Positions 1 to 8,900 of a DNA stretch of 64,000 nt are shown in pieces. The DNA lies in assembly GCA_016720545.1 (NCBI GenBank), contig JADKKK010000012.1, positions 124,001 to 188,000 of the forward strand, written 5' to 3'. A program made the position numbers and the translations under genes. The notes below the pieces were generated by a model that worked only from the letters and a program-made list of their open reading frames with translations, did no database searches and was not told the origin of the DNA. The number at the start of each line of letters is the position of its first letter. Position 1 is the first letter of the stretch. Source of the DNA: Myxococcales bacterium (GTDB lineage Bacteria > Myxococcota_A > Polyangia > Polyangiales > Polyangiaceae).

Positions 1-1221
1 CTCTCTCAGATCGGCCCAGACCTCGCGCGCGGAGCTGTAGCGGAACGCCTCGCGCCGCCGCAGCATCTTGGCGATGAGCGCACCGAGCGGCGTGCCGATG
101 GCCTCCGCCCTGCGGCGCGGTTCGCCCTCCGAGACAAGCCGCACGAGCTCGTTGTACTCGAGCGCGGGAGGGATCGCCGACGCGCCCGTCACCATCCAGA
201 ACAGCAGCAAACCCACCTGGTAGAGATCGCTCTGTTTGCTCGTGTAGCCCGTGGAGAGGATCTCCGGGGCCATGATCGCGTGGTGCACCACGTTGGGTCG
301 GATGGCGGTCATTCCGCGCAGCTCGTGGCTTATCCCGAAGTCGCTGATCTTCACGACGGGCCGGTCTGTGAGGTGCCTCATCAGCACGTTGCCGGCGTGG
401 AGATCGTCGTGCACCACGTCGTTGTCGTGGAGAAACTGCACGGCCGCGAGGAGCTGCCGCGTGAGCTCGAGCACGAGCCCCTCCTGCATCGGCGCGCCCA
501 GCATGTCCTTCAGCGAGTGCTCGCACTTCTCGAGCGCGAGGTAGAAGAGCGCCTCCTGCTCGAAGGCGTCATGGATGTACACGACGTTGGGGTGGCGGAG
601 GGACATGAGCCGGGAGGCCTCGCGCGCCCACTCCGCGTGCACCTCCGCGTACGGCCGGTTCGCGGGCCGAATGACCTTCACCGCGTAGTGTTGATCGAAC
701 GGCCCGATGCAATCGAAGACAGCGCCGAACTCCCCGGCGCCGAGCACCGACGTGACGACGTACTCGCCGCGCGTCGAGCGCAGCGTGGTGCCCGGTTCAG
801 GGAGCTTGATCGTGCCGCGCGTGGAGGGGACCGCCCCGAAGCTGCCGGTGATCGGCCGCTCATTGCCGTGGACCGACACCGGGGGTGCTGGCGCTGCGGC
901 GAAGCTCCCCGTGTTCACGCGGGGCGGAGCCTGGAGGACCACCGCGGGGCCGAGCGGAGCCCCCGCCAAGGCGCCCGCGAGGTGAGCGGGCACCGGCGAG
1001 ATCGGGACCGGAAGGGCGGGCGTGAGGCCCGGGACCGCGGCCTGGCTCGTCAGCGTCGGGTGGACCTGACGCGCTCCGGCCGTCGCAGGCTCGACTCCGG
1101 CCGCCGCCGGAGACGCGGCCGCCGCGGGACACGCGGGCAATTCGCCCATGCGTACGGTGCGGTCACCCAGAGGCTGCGTGTCACCCGGCCCAGCGGCGCG
1201 AGGTGGCGTTCGGTCGCTCAC
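1..1221 (-). CDS. Serine/threonine protein kinase, C-terminus cut by window edge
   Basis: The gene reads leftward and runs open off base 1, leaving 407 codons. About 140 Ala/Pro-rich residues precede a Hanks-type kinase domain. Visible are a glycine loop (LGAGEFGAVF, about 163-172), the ATP lysine in YAVKVIRP (K182), a catalytic loop HDDLHAGNV (catalytic Asp about 273), DFG (D294) and the APE of the activation segment. The usual HRD Arg is Asp and the KPEN lysine is absent, so the loop is of the DLHAGN type; activity is likely but not certain. The start is probably the GTG at 1221; an ATG at 1149 is the alternative, and neither has a strong ribosome binding site. Neighbouring genes do not reveal the substrate. 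Confidence 0.85.
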   Translation of the reverse strand, partial: MSDRTPPRAAGPGDTQPLGDRTVRMGELPACPAAAASPAAAGVEPATAGARQVHPTLTSQAAVPGLTPALPVPISPVPAHLAGALAGAPLGPAVVLQAPPRVNTGSFAAAPAPPVSVHGNERPITGSFGAVPSTRGTIKLPEPGTTLRSTRGEYVVTSVLGAGEFGAVFDCIGPFDQHYAVKVIRPANRPYAEVHAEWAREASRLMSLRHPNVVYIHDAFEQEALFYLALEKCEHSLKDMLGAPMQEGLVLELTRQLLAAVQFLHDNDVVHDDLHAGNVLMRHLTDRPVVKISDFGISHELRGMTAIRPNVVHHAIMAPEILSTGYTSKQSDLYQVGLLLFWMVTGASAIPPALEYNELVRLVSEGEPRRRAEAIGTPLGALIAKMLRRREAFRYSSAREVWADLRE

Positions 1222-1284
1222 GCCGTGAGTCTACGAAAACTCGCGCCCCCGCGCTGTGCAATCGGGGGTCCTTGAGGTCGACGG

Positions 1285-2823
1285 TCAGAAACCCATCGTG
1301 CTCATGCCCTCCTTGTTCAGCTTGAGCGCCTCGCTCCGCTGGACCGGCTTCGGCGCCGCCGCGGCCTTCGCGACCGAGCTGCGGGTCGCGCCGAGCGCCT
1401 GCGCCTGGGAGTCGAGGCGCTTCTTCTCGGCGACGTCGCGGGTGGCGTGCGCGCGCTCCTCGAGGCTCCGCTGCGCGACGCTGAGCTCGCGGTCCGCGGC
1501 GGCGAAGTCGCCCTCGTTGATGCGCTGCGCGGCCGCGATTTGGACGCGACCGGCGTCCACGAGCGACACCATCGCCTTGACGCGCTCGTCCGCGCCCCGC
1601 GCGACGGCCGCGTCGTCGGACGAGAACGAGACCCGGGCGACCGTCTCCTTGACCCGCTCGAGATCGCCGTCGCGCGGATCGCGGTAGACCAGGCGAACGC
1701 TCGCGAGTGGGCGTTCGGTCTGGGCCTCGGCGCCGTCGAGCGCGACCCGCACCAGCGCCTCGCGGTGCTGTCCTGCGAAGAGCGCGCCGAGCGGGATGCG
1801 GAACGCGCGCCCGTTCCACGTCGAATGGACACCCTCGGCGCCAATCACGCGGACGCCGGGCGCGGGCACCACCTCGAGGCTCGCGTCGCTGGCCACGGTG
1901 TCGCCGATCAGGGCCACTTCGCGCTGGAGAGTGGCGGTCATCTCGCGAGGGTCCCCAATGTGGTAGAGGCGCCCACTCGAGCGCACAGAGAGCGCGTTCA
2001 ACGTGCTCTCGTCGTAGTCGAGCCCGACCCCGAGCGAGGTGACCTGCACGCGCGAAGCGAGCCCGCGCTCCGCGATGTTGCCGAGCTCCGCCGCGCTCGA
2101 GCGACCGACGTTGGCGCGGCCGTCCGACAGGATGACGACGCGACGTACGGCGTGGGTGGCCGGGCTGCCGGCGAGGTGCGACTCGCTCAGGGTGAGCCCG
2201 TCGAACATGTTGGTCGAGCCGCCGGTGCCGAGCGCGGCGATGGCCGCCAGGATTCGCGGGCGGGTCTCCGCGTCGAGCACCGTGGGAACGACGAGCGTCC
2301 GAGCCGTGTCGTCGAACACGTCGACCCCGACCACGTCACCGTCGACCAGGTTCTGCACGAAGGTCGTGGCCGCGCGGCGCGCGCTCTCGATCTTGGCGCC
2401 CGCCATGGAGCCGGAGGTGTCGACCAGGAGGCCGACGGCGACCTTGGGCCGGAACGCCACGTGGCCCCGCGGCACGTCGACCCCCACGCCGATGAAGGCC
2501 TGCGACGTGCCGGTGCGCAGCACCGAGCTCTCCGCGGCGGCGAAGACCTGGATAGCGTCCGAGCTCACGGCGGCGCGGGCCTTGTCGGCCGGCTCGCTGG
2601 AGGCTGCGCCTTGCGCGAGGGGAAGCGCGGCCCCGGGCGCGGTCGCGCTGGTCGGGGTGGCGGGCGCGGCCACGACGATCCGTGTCTCGGGGGCGCACCC
2701 GGCGACGACCGACATCCACGATGTGACCGCGATGACGGCGGCGATGGAGGTCCGCGCGCGCGGCGGCCGAGACTTTGTGCGTTCGATGACTGCCTGCGCG
2801 CTCGCCCGTGTGCCGTTCACCAT
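1285..2823 (-). CDS. VWA-domain lipoprotein
   Basis: A 512-residue exported protein. Residues 1-43 carry a basic segment, a hydrophobic stretch and a lipobox ending in Cys43 (VVAGC). A von Willebrand A domain starts near 127 with the MIDAS motif DTSGSM (135-140) and continues to about 300. The C-terminal third is helical and charged (ending in AQRINEGDFAAADRELSVAQ-type sequence), as in bacterial Ca-activated chloride channel-like/YfbK-type VWA proteins. An AGGAG sits just upstream of the ATG. It is probably an outer- or inner-membrane-anchored metal-dependent adhesion or scaffold protein. No partner genes are adjacent; the upstream neighbour is a divergent methyltransferase. Confidence 0.85.
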   Translation of the reverse strand: MVNGTRASAQAVIERTKSRPPRARTSIAAVIAVTSWMSVVAGCAPETRIVVAAPATPTSATAPGAALPLAQGAASSEPADKARAAVSSDAIQVFAAAESSVLRTGTSQAFIGVGVDVPRGHVAFRPKVAVGLLVDTSGSMAGAKIESARRAATTFVQNLVDGDVVGVDVFDDTARTLVVPTVLDAETRPRILAAIAALGTGGSTNMFDGLTLSESHLAGSPATHAVRRVVILSDGRANVGRSSAAELGNIAERGLASRVQVTSLGVGLDYDESTLNALSVRSSGRLYHIGDPREMTATLQREVALIGDTVASDASLEVVPAPGVRVIGAEGVHSTWNGRAFRIPLGALFAGQHREALVRVALDGAEAQTERPLASVRLVYRDPRDGDLERVKETVARVSFSSDDAAVARGADERVKAMVSLVDAGRVQIAAAQRINEGDFAAADRELSVAQRSLEERAHATRDVAEKKRLDSQAQALGATRSSVAKAAAAPKPVQRSEALKLNKEGMSTMGF

Positions 2824-2932
2824 CGCCGTCGTCTCCTCTCGAGGGCCCGGGTCCGCGGCGACATGCCAGCGAACGCGACGGGTCCGCGCTCGTACGCGCG
2901 TCGTCGCGAAAAGTTCTGTAGAGTGACCGACG

Positions 2933-3568
2933 GTGAGCGACGTGACGCAGAAACGCTCGAAAACGCAGGGCTCAAATCTCTCGCACTTCGGGCCTGAGTA
3001 CTACGAGCGCCACTACGAGCGGGCGGCGACGCGGGTCCACGGGCCGACCGAGATAGGTCACCTCGCCACGATGATCATGAGCTACGTCGCGTGGCTGGGC
3101 GGCGAGGTGGAGTCGGTCCTCGACGTGGGGGCGGGCACCGGGCTCATGCGCGACCACTTCCGCGCGCACTATCCCAGCGTCCACTACCGGAGCCTCGAGG
3201 TGAGCCCGTACGCGGCCTCGAAGTACGGCCACGAGCTCGCCAACATCGCCACGTTCCGAGCGCGGGAGACCTTCGACCTCGTGATCTGCCAGGGGGTGCT
3301 CCAGTACCTCGATGACGCCGCCGCAGAGGCCGCCCTCGAGCGGCTGGGCGTGCTTTCGCGGGGGTTTCTGTACCTCGAGGCCATCACCGCCCGCGACCTC
3401 CGCACGGTGTGCGACCTCGAGCGCACCGACGCGCAGGTGTTCGCGCGGCCGGGGAGCTTCTATCGAGCTCGCCTCAGGGGCGCCTTTCGGTTCGTCGGGT
3501 GCGGGCTCTACTACTCGAAGGCGGGCGAGCTGCGCTTCTACGAGCTCGAGCGCGGGCCGGGCGCGTGA
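2933..3568 (+). CDS. Class I SAM-dependent methyltransferase
   Basis: A 211-residue protein. The SAM-binding motif I is VLDVGAGTGLM (about 62-72), followed by the expected acidic strand end (YRSLEVSP) and a motif-IV-like segment FDLVICQGVLQYLDD. This is the Methyltransf_11/25 fold. The substrate cannot be read from sequence. The start is GTG at 2933. The stop overlaps the GTG of the next gene by 4 nt (GTGA), so it is translationally coupled to the PLP enzyme and probably acts in the same small pathway. Confidence 0.8.
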   Translation: MSDVTQKRSKTQGSNLSHFGPEYYERHYERAATRVHGPTEIGHLATMIMSYVAWLGGEVESVLDVGAGTGLMRDHFRAHYPSVHYRSLEVSPYAASKYGHELANIATFRARETFDLVICQGVLQYLDDAAAEAALERLGVLSRGFLYLEAITARDLRTVCDLERTDAQVFARPGSFYRARLRGAFRFVGCGLYYSKAGELRFYELERGPGA

Positions 3569-4803
3569 CGCCCTCGCGCTCCTCCCCGGCACGACGCGTC
3601 GAGCTCGCGCGCCGCTTCCGCCGCGCCCTCGCCGACGAGCCGCGCCCCTGCGCGCTCGTGGACCTGGACGCCTTCGACCGAAACGTCCGCCTCTTCCTCG
3701 ATGTGGCCCAGGGCGCCAACAGGCCGCTTCGTGTGGCGACCAAATCGGTGCGCTCGCCCGAGCTGCTGCGGCGCATCGCGAGCGCCGCGCCGGCCGGGCG
3801 CGTGACCTTCATGACCTACACGGCGGCCGAGACCGCCTTCCTCCACGGGCAGGGCCTCCGCGGGTTCCTGCTCGCGTACCCGGTGATCGAGCGCGGTGAC
3901 GCGCGCTCACTGGCCGACCTCGCCGCGTCCGGCGCGGAGCTCGCCGTCGTCGTCGACGACCACGCGCAGCTCGAGGTGCTCGACGCCGCCGCGACCGAGC
4001 GGACGACGACCCTCTCCGTGGTCCTCGAGCTCGACGTAGCCTATCGACCCTTGGGCTCGGCGCTCCACCTCGGGGTGCGGCGCAGCCCGCTCCGCGGCGA
4101 GCACGACGCGCTCTCGTTCGCCGAGCGCATTGGCACGTATTCGGGCCTCCGCTTCGGCGGCCTCATGGGCTACGAGGCGCAGATCGCCGGCCTCTCCGAC
4201 GACCCGCCGGGCGGGCGACTCGACGGGCTCGCGCGCCGCGCGCTGAAGGCCCGATCACGCGCCGACGTCGAGGCGACTCGGGCCCGCGTGGTGCGCGCGC
4301 TCGAGGCCGCCGGGCGCCCTCCGCGCATCGTGAACGGCGGCGGCACTGGCAACCTCGCCTGGTGCGCCGAGGAGTCGACCCTCACCGAGCTCACGGTGGG
4401 CTCCGGCTTCCTCTGCAGCCACCTGTTCGATCGGTATCGGGGGGTCCGGCCCGAGCCCGCCGCGTTCTTCGCGTTGCGGGTGGTTCGGCGGGCGGCGCCT
4501 GGCATCTACACCTGCGCGGGCGGCGGCTACGTGGCCTCGGGGCCTGCGGCGGCGGATCGTCTGCCCTCGCCGTGGTTCCCGGAGGGGCTCACCCTCGCGC
4601 CTCTCGAGGGCGTGGGCGAGGTGCAGACGCCCCTCCTCGTGCCGTCCACCCAGCACGTCGCCATCGGCGACACCGTCTTCTTTCGCCACGCCAAGGCGGG
4701 GGAGCTCGCCGAGCACTTCGCCGAGTACTTGCTCGTGCGCGGCGAGCACCTCGAGGGCCGCGCGCGCACCTACCGCGGCCACGGCCAGGTGTTCCTCGGC
4801 TGA
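3565..4803 (+). CDS. Amino acid deaminase/aldolase, fold-type III PLP enzyme
   Basis: A 412-residue protein of the alanine-racemase-fold (type III) PLP enzymes, closest in pattern to the D-threonine aldolase-like amino acid deaminase/aldolase family. The N-terminal strand holds the Schiff-base lysine in RVATKSVR. Downstream are LELDVAYRPLG, LHLGVRRSPL, MGYEAQIAG, the phosphate-binding NGGGTGN loop, and a C-terminal beta domain with GGGYVASGP and FRHAKAGELAEHF. I chose GTG 3565 because it overlaps the methyltransferase stop (GTGA); the frame stays open upstream to 3409 but that part lies inside the methyltransferase. The family probably acts on D-amino acids or hydroxy amino acids; the substrate is not determined. 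Confidence 0.82.
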   Translation: MTPSRSSPARRVELARRFRRALADEPRPCALVDLDAFDRNVRLFLDVAQGANRPLRVATKSVRSPELLRRIASAAPAGRVTFMTYTAAETAFLHGQGLRGFLLAYPVIERGDARSLADLAASGAELAVVVDDHAQLEVLDAAATERTTTLSVVLELDVAYRPLGSALHLGVRRSPLRGEHDALSFAERIGTYSGLRFGGLMGYEAQIAGLSDDPPGGRLDGLARRALKARSRADVEATRARVVRALEAAGRPPRIVNGGGTGNLAWCAEESTLTELTVGSGFLCSHLFDRYRGVRPEPAAFFALRVVRRAAPGIYTCAGGGYVASGPAAADRLPSPWFPEGLTLAPLEGVGEVQTPLLVPSTQHVAIGDTVFFRHAKAGELAEHFAEYLLVRGEHLEGRARTYRGHGQVFLG

Positions 4804-4829
4804 CCGCGAAGCATCTACGAGGCACCACC

Positions 4830-5813
4830 ATGAGTCACGTCGACCACTTCTCCCTCCCCACGAGCCACGGACCGATCCTCTCGCTGCGGCGCACGGTGGG
4901 CGGTGGCGACGCCTCGGCTCGAGGCCCAGGACTCGCGAGGCGGCCCGTGCTCATCGTCCCCGGGTACGGCATGAACTCGTTCGTGTTCGGTTTCCATCCG
5001 ACCGGCCGCTCCCTGGAGGCGTCCCTCGCGGCGCGCGGCCTCGAGGTGTGGAGCGTCGACCTCCGAGGTCAAGGCAAGAGCACGCGCGGCCACGTGGTCG
5101 ACTTCAGCCTCGGTGATCTCGCGGTCGACGACCTCGGCGCCGCGCTGGCCTTCGTCGCCCGAGAGACACGCACCGGCGCGACGACGGTGGACCTCATCGG
5201 CTGCAGCCTCGGCGCCACGCTCGCCTTCGCGCACCTCGTCCTCGTGGAGGGAGCGGTCGAGCGCGTGGGCAGCGTCGTGAGCCTCGGGGGTCTCGTCACC
5301 TGGCGCCGCGTGCACCCCCTGCTGCGCGCCGCGTTCGTGTCGCCGTGGGTTGTCGGGAACGTGCGGCTCGCGGGCACCCGGCAGGCGGCCAGGTTGGCCC
5401 TGCCGGCGCTCGCGAAGGTCGCGCCTGGACTCTTGTCGCTCTACATCAACGCGCGTTCGACCGATCTCTCGCGTGCGAGCGAGCTCGTCCGCACGGTCGA
5501 GGACCCGGTGGCCTCGCTGAACCGCGAGATCGCGGAGTGGGTCGGGCGGCGGGAGCTCGTCGTCCGCGGCGTCAACGTCTCGCGTGGGCTGCGGTCGGTT
5601 CGCAACCCCGTGATGGTCGTGGTCGGGCGGCAAGACGGCATCGTCCCCGAAGAGACGGCGCGCGCGGTGTACGACGAGGTCGGCGCTGGGCGCCGCGAGC
5701 TGCTGCTCGTCGGCACCGAGGAGTGGCCGATCGCGCACGCCGACCTGTTCGTTGCGAACCACGCCGAGGCCCGCATCTTCGAGCCCATCGCCGACTTTCT
5801 GACGTCATCTTGA
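4830..5813 (+). CDS. Alpha/beta-fold hydrolase
   Basis: A 327-residue alpha/beta hydrolase. The oxyanion/HG-like region is VPGYGMNSFVF. The nucleophile elbow is GCSLG (Ser about 129), the acid is in GRQDGIVP, and the histidine in PIAHADLF completes a plausible triad. It resembles esterases and PHA-depolymerase or lipase-like hydrolases that act in the cytoplasm, since no signal peptide is seen. It lies 26 nt after the PLP enzyme on the same strand, so it is probably the third gene of a methyltransferase-PLP-hydrolase operon. The start is the ATG at 4830; the longer open frame upstream lies inside the previous gene. The substrate is unknown. Confidence 0.82.
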   Translation: MSHVDHFSLPTSHGPILSLRRTVGGGDASARGPGLARRPVLIVPGYGMNSFVFGFHPTGRSLEASLAARGLEVWSVDLRGQGKSTRGHVVDFSLGDLAVDDLGAALAFVARETRTGATTVDLIGCSLGATLAFAHLVLVEGAVERVGSVVSLGGLVTWRRVHPLLRAAFVSPWVVGNVRLAGTRQAARLALPALAKVAPGLLSLYINARSTDLSRASELVRTVEDPVASLNREIAEWVGRRELVVRGVNVSRGLRSVRNPVMVVVGRQDGIVPEETARAVYDEVGAGRRELLLVGTEEWPIAHADLFVANHAEARIFEPIADFLTSS

Positions 5814-5915
5814 GCGCGCCGCGGGGGCGCGCTCGTCGACCGCTGAGACGACCGAATCTCATGGAGATTCGATGGTTTGTGGAGCCGTCGCGCGGCCCAG
5901 GTGGGTGGCGTCTCG

Positions 5916-8900
5916 CTAGGTCAGCTCGGACAGGTGCGCCAGCGCCGGCGGGTACTCGAGCATCAGGCGCCCGAAACGTCGGGCGCCTAGCCGAAGCACG
6001 AGTCCGGGGCGCGTCGACCGGAGGGTTGCTGGAGCGGGCGCGCCGAGCACGGCTCCGGCCCCGACGATGCCGCGCACGGGAACCGAGGTCAGGCTCCCCC
6101 CCTCGTCCTCGAGAGTCAGCTGACCCACGAGCAAGATCCAGAGCGCATCTGCGCGCTGGCCCCGCTGTTCGAGTGTCTCGTCGGCGGTCACCGAGCGTAG
6201 CTCGAAGAGCTCCAGGAACTGCCTCTGGGTGTCGGGATCGAACACGGAGAAGAGGGGAGAGGACGCGAGGAGGCGATCGATGAGATTCCGCTCGAGGTGC
6301 CTCCGCACGGCGAGCTCCACCTCGGGGTACGTCTTCGAGAGCCCCTCGAGCGCCGTCCGCGGGATCCGCACGAGCGTCGCCAGGTCGCCGATCGGCTGGG
6401 CGTCATGCGCGCGGAGCGCTCCGGCCAGGATCGCCTCCGCGCCTACCAGCGCCCCGGCCTCCAGCGTCACCCCGTCCACCCGGAGTCGGCCGGAGAGCAC
6501 CACGTAGAGGCCATCCGCGGGCTCGTCGCGCGTGAAGACCGGCGACGTCGCCGGGAACTCGACGATCGCGGCGCTGGCCGCGACGGCGCTGGCCGCCTCG
6601 GAGCCAAGATCGCTGACGAGCGCGCCCAAGAGATCGGGTGTGACGACAGGCGCGGGCGCGGCGGGCGTGGTGGGAGCGGGCGCAGCCGTCTCGATGTCGG
6701 GCGCGGCGGGCGTGGGAGCGGGCGCAGCCGGCTCGATGTCGGGCGCGGCGGGCGTGGGAGCGGGCGCAGCCGTCTCGATGTCGGGCGCGGCGGGCGTGGG
6801 AGCGGGCGCAGCCGTCTCGATGTCCGGCGCGGCGGGCGTGGGAGCGGGCGCAGCTGTCTCGACGTCGGGCGCGGCGGCGAGACCCGCGGGCGTGTCCTCC
6901 GTGTGCGGGGCGTCCGCCACGACGGGGGCGACGGTCGGCACCCGCGCCCGCGCCTCTGCCACCGCCAGCAGCGGGTTTCCGATCAGCGTCTGGCGTGCGC
7001 TGGCCGCGAGGGTTTCGGCGGGAGGCGGGCGCCGGACCGAGCCGGGGCTCGACTCGAGCTGCACGTCGGAGGAGGGAAAGGGCAGCGTGTGGCGCAGCTC
7101 GTCGCCTCCGGGCGGTGCGCCGAGCTCCGCGGGGTCCGCGCTCGCAGGCGGGGCTGCCGCTACGGCTGCTGCTGGCGGAAGCGCCGGAGGCGCCGGCGGC
7201 TGGAGCGCCGGCGAGGTGGGTGGCGTAGCTGGCGCGTTGGACGCCGCCGCGGCGGCTGGAGGCTCGACCGGGCTGGCGGGAAGCGGCCGCGGCGCCGGGC
7301 GCGGAGGGAGCGGTGGCGCACGCTTCGGCGCCGGGATGACCTCGAGGATCTCGAGGTCGTCCTCAACCTCGATCACGTCGAGCGAGTCGACGGGCGCTTC
7401 GGGCGCTTCGGCCAGGTCCGCGGCCGCCGAGGCTTCGGGGATCGCGGGCTGGGATGGCGCCGCCGCGCGCGGGCCCGAGGCGAGCGGCTCCGCCACCCGC
7501 GGCGCCCCGAGCGGCGGTCGGACGCTCGAGGGGGGGGGGGCGTCCTCTTGGGGCTCGAACGGAAATGGGATGGTGTATCGCGAGCCGAGCGGGAACAGCG
7601 GCTCGCCCGCGCCCGGGAGCGTGGGGAGAGGCCGCGACGGAGGTGGCTCGGAGTCGCGGACGTCGATGACGATGTCCTCCGAGAGCGACGGAGGCTCGAG
7701 CCCGGGGGTGCCCACCGCGGGCGCCGCGACGGGGAGCGGAGGCGGAGCGACCGGAAGGGCGAGACCGGCGACCGGGAGGGGAGGCGGAGCGACTGGAAGG
7801 GGCGCGGGCTGCGCGAGGGGAACCGGTGGAGGCTCGCGCGCGGGGTCGAGCGTCGGCGGAGGCTCGGGCGCCTCGGGCTGCTCGGGCGCGGGCTGCGCGA
7901 GGGGAACCGGTGGAGGCTCGCGCGCGGGGTCGAGCGTCGGCGGAGGCTCGGGCGCCTCGGGCTGCTCGGGCGCGGGCTGCGCGAGGGGAACCGGTGGAGG
8001 CTCGCGGCGTGGCACCGCCTCGAACACGGGGCTCGGTGCGAGCTCGAGCGGAGGCGGGGGCTGGGTCGGTGCCCCATGGCGTCCGCGGGGCTCCTCGGCC
8101 TCGGGCCGCGCTGCGTGGGCGAGCGCCGGCGCGGCGTCGAGGTCACGCGAGGGCAGGCGCGGCGATCGGAGTTGCTCCGCCGCGAGGGCGCTGTCGAGGC
8201 CGTTCCCCTCGACCTCGCCGACCCCGAGGGGGCCTGGGGGCGCGCTCCGGACCGAGCCGAAGGGCGGCGTCGGATAGGAGGCCGCGGGCTCGCGCACGGG
8301 GGCCGCCACGGCGACAAGCCTGTCGAGCGCCGCCGGTGGGGAAGCGTTGGCCGGGGCGCTGGGGAACGGATCCGGCTCCGGGACCAGCACGTGCGGGCGG
8401 GGGCGCGCCTCGGGCGGAGCCTCCGCGCGATGCGCCGCGGGTGTCGGCGATGGAGCGACCACCGGTGGCGCCGGCGGTGGGGCGATTACCGGCGGCGCTA
8501 GCGCCGCGGCGGGAGCGGGCGGTGCCGGCGATGTCGCGACCGCCGGCGGCGCTGGCGTGGCGTCGGGAGCGGGGGCCACCGGGGGAACGGGCGGTGCGGC
8601 CGCGCCGAGCACGCGTTCGCGCTCCTCGGGGGGCGTGGAGGCGGGCGGAGAGGTGTGGGTGGATGTGGGTGGTGGAGTCGCTGCGAGCGGTAGGGGGGCG
8701 TCGTCGCTCCTCGGGTCGAAGCGAGGGGGGCGAACAGACCCAGGCACGCGCGACGACGAGGGGGGCTCCACCGCCGCGCGCGGTATCGGGGGCGGCCCCG
8801 CGCGCCCGCCGAGCGGGGGCGGAGCGGTCCGCTCTTGGAGCGCCGCCGGCCGCGACGACGGCGGCTCAGCGCGCTCCGAGCGGCGCTCCCGCGCTGGCGC

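Noticed and set aside
6297..8501. Very long plus-strand ORF opposite the cyclic-nucleotide-binding protein
   Set aside because: It is Arg/Gly-rich low-complexity, the mirror of the Pro/Ala-rich linker on the other strand, with no domain. Such shadows are expected at this GC content.
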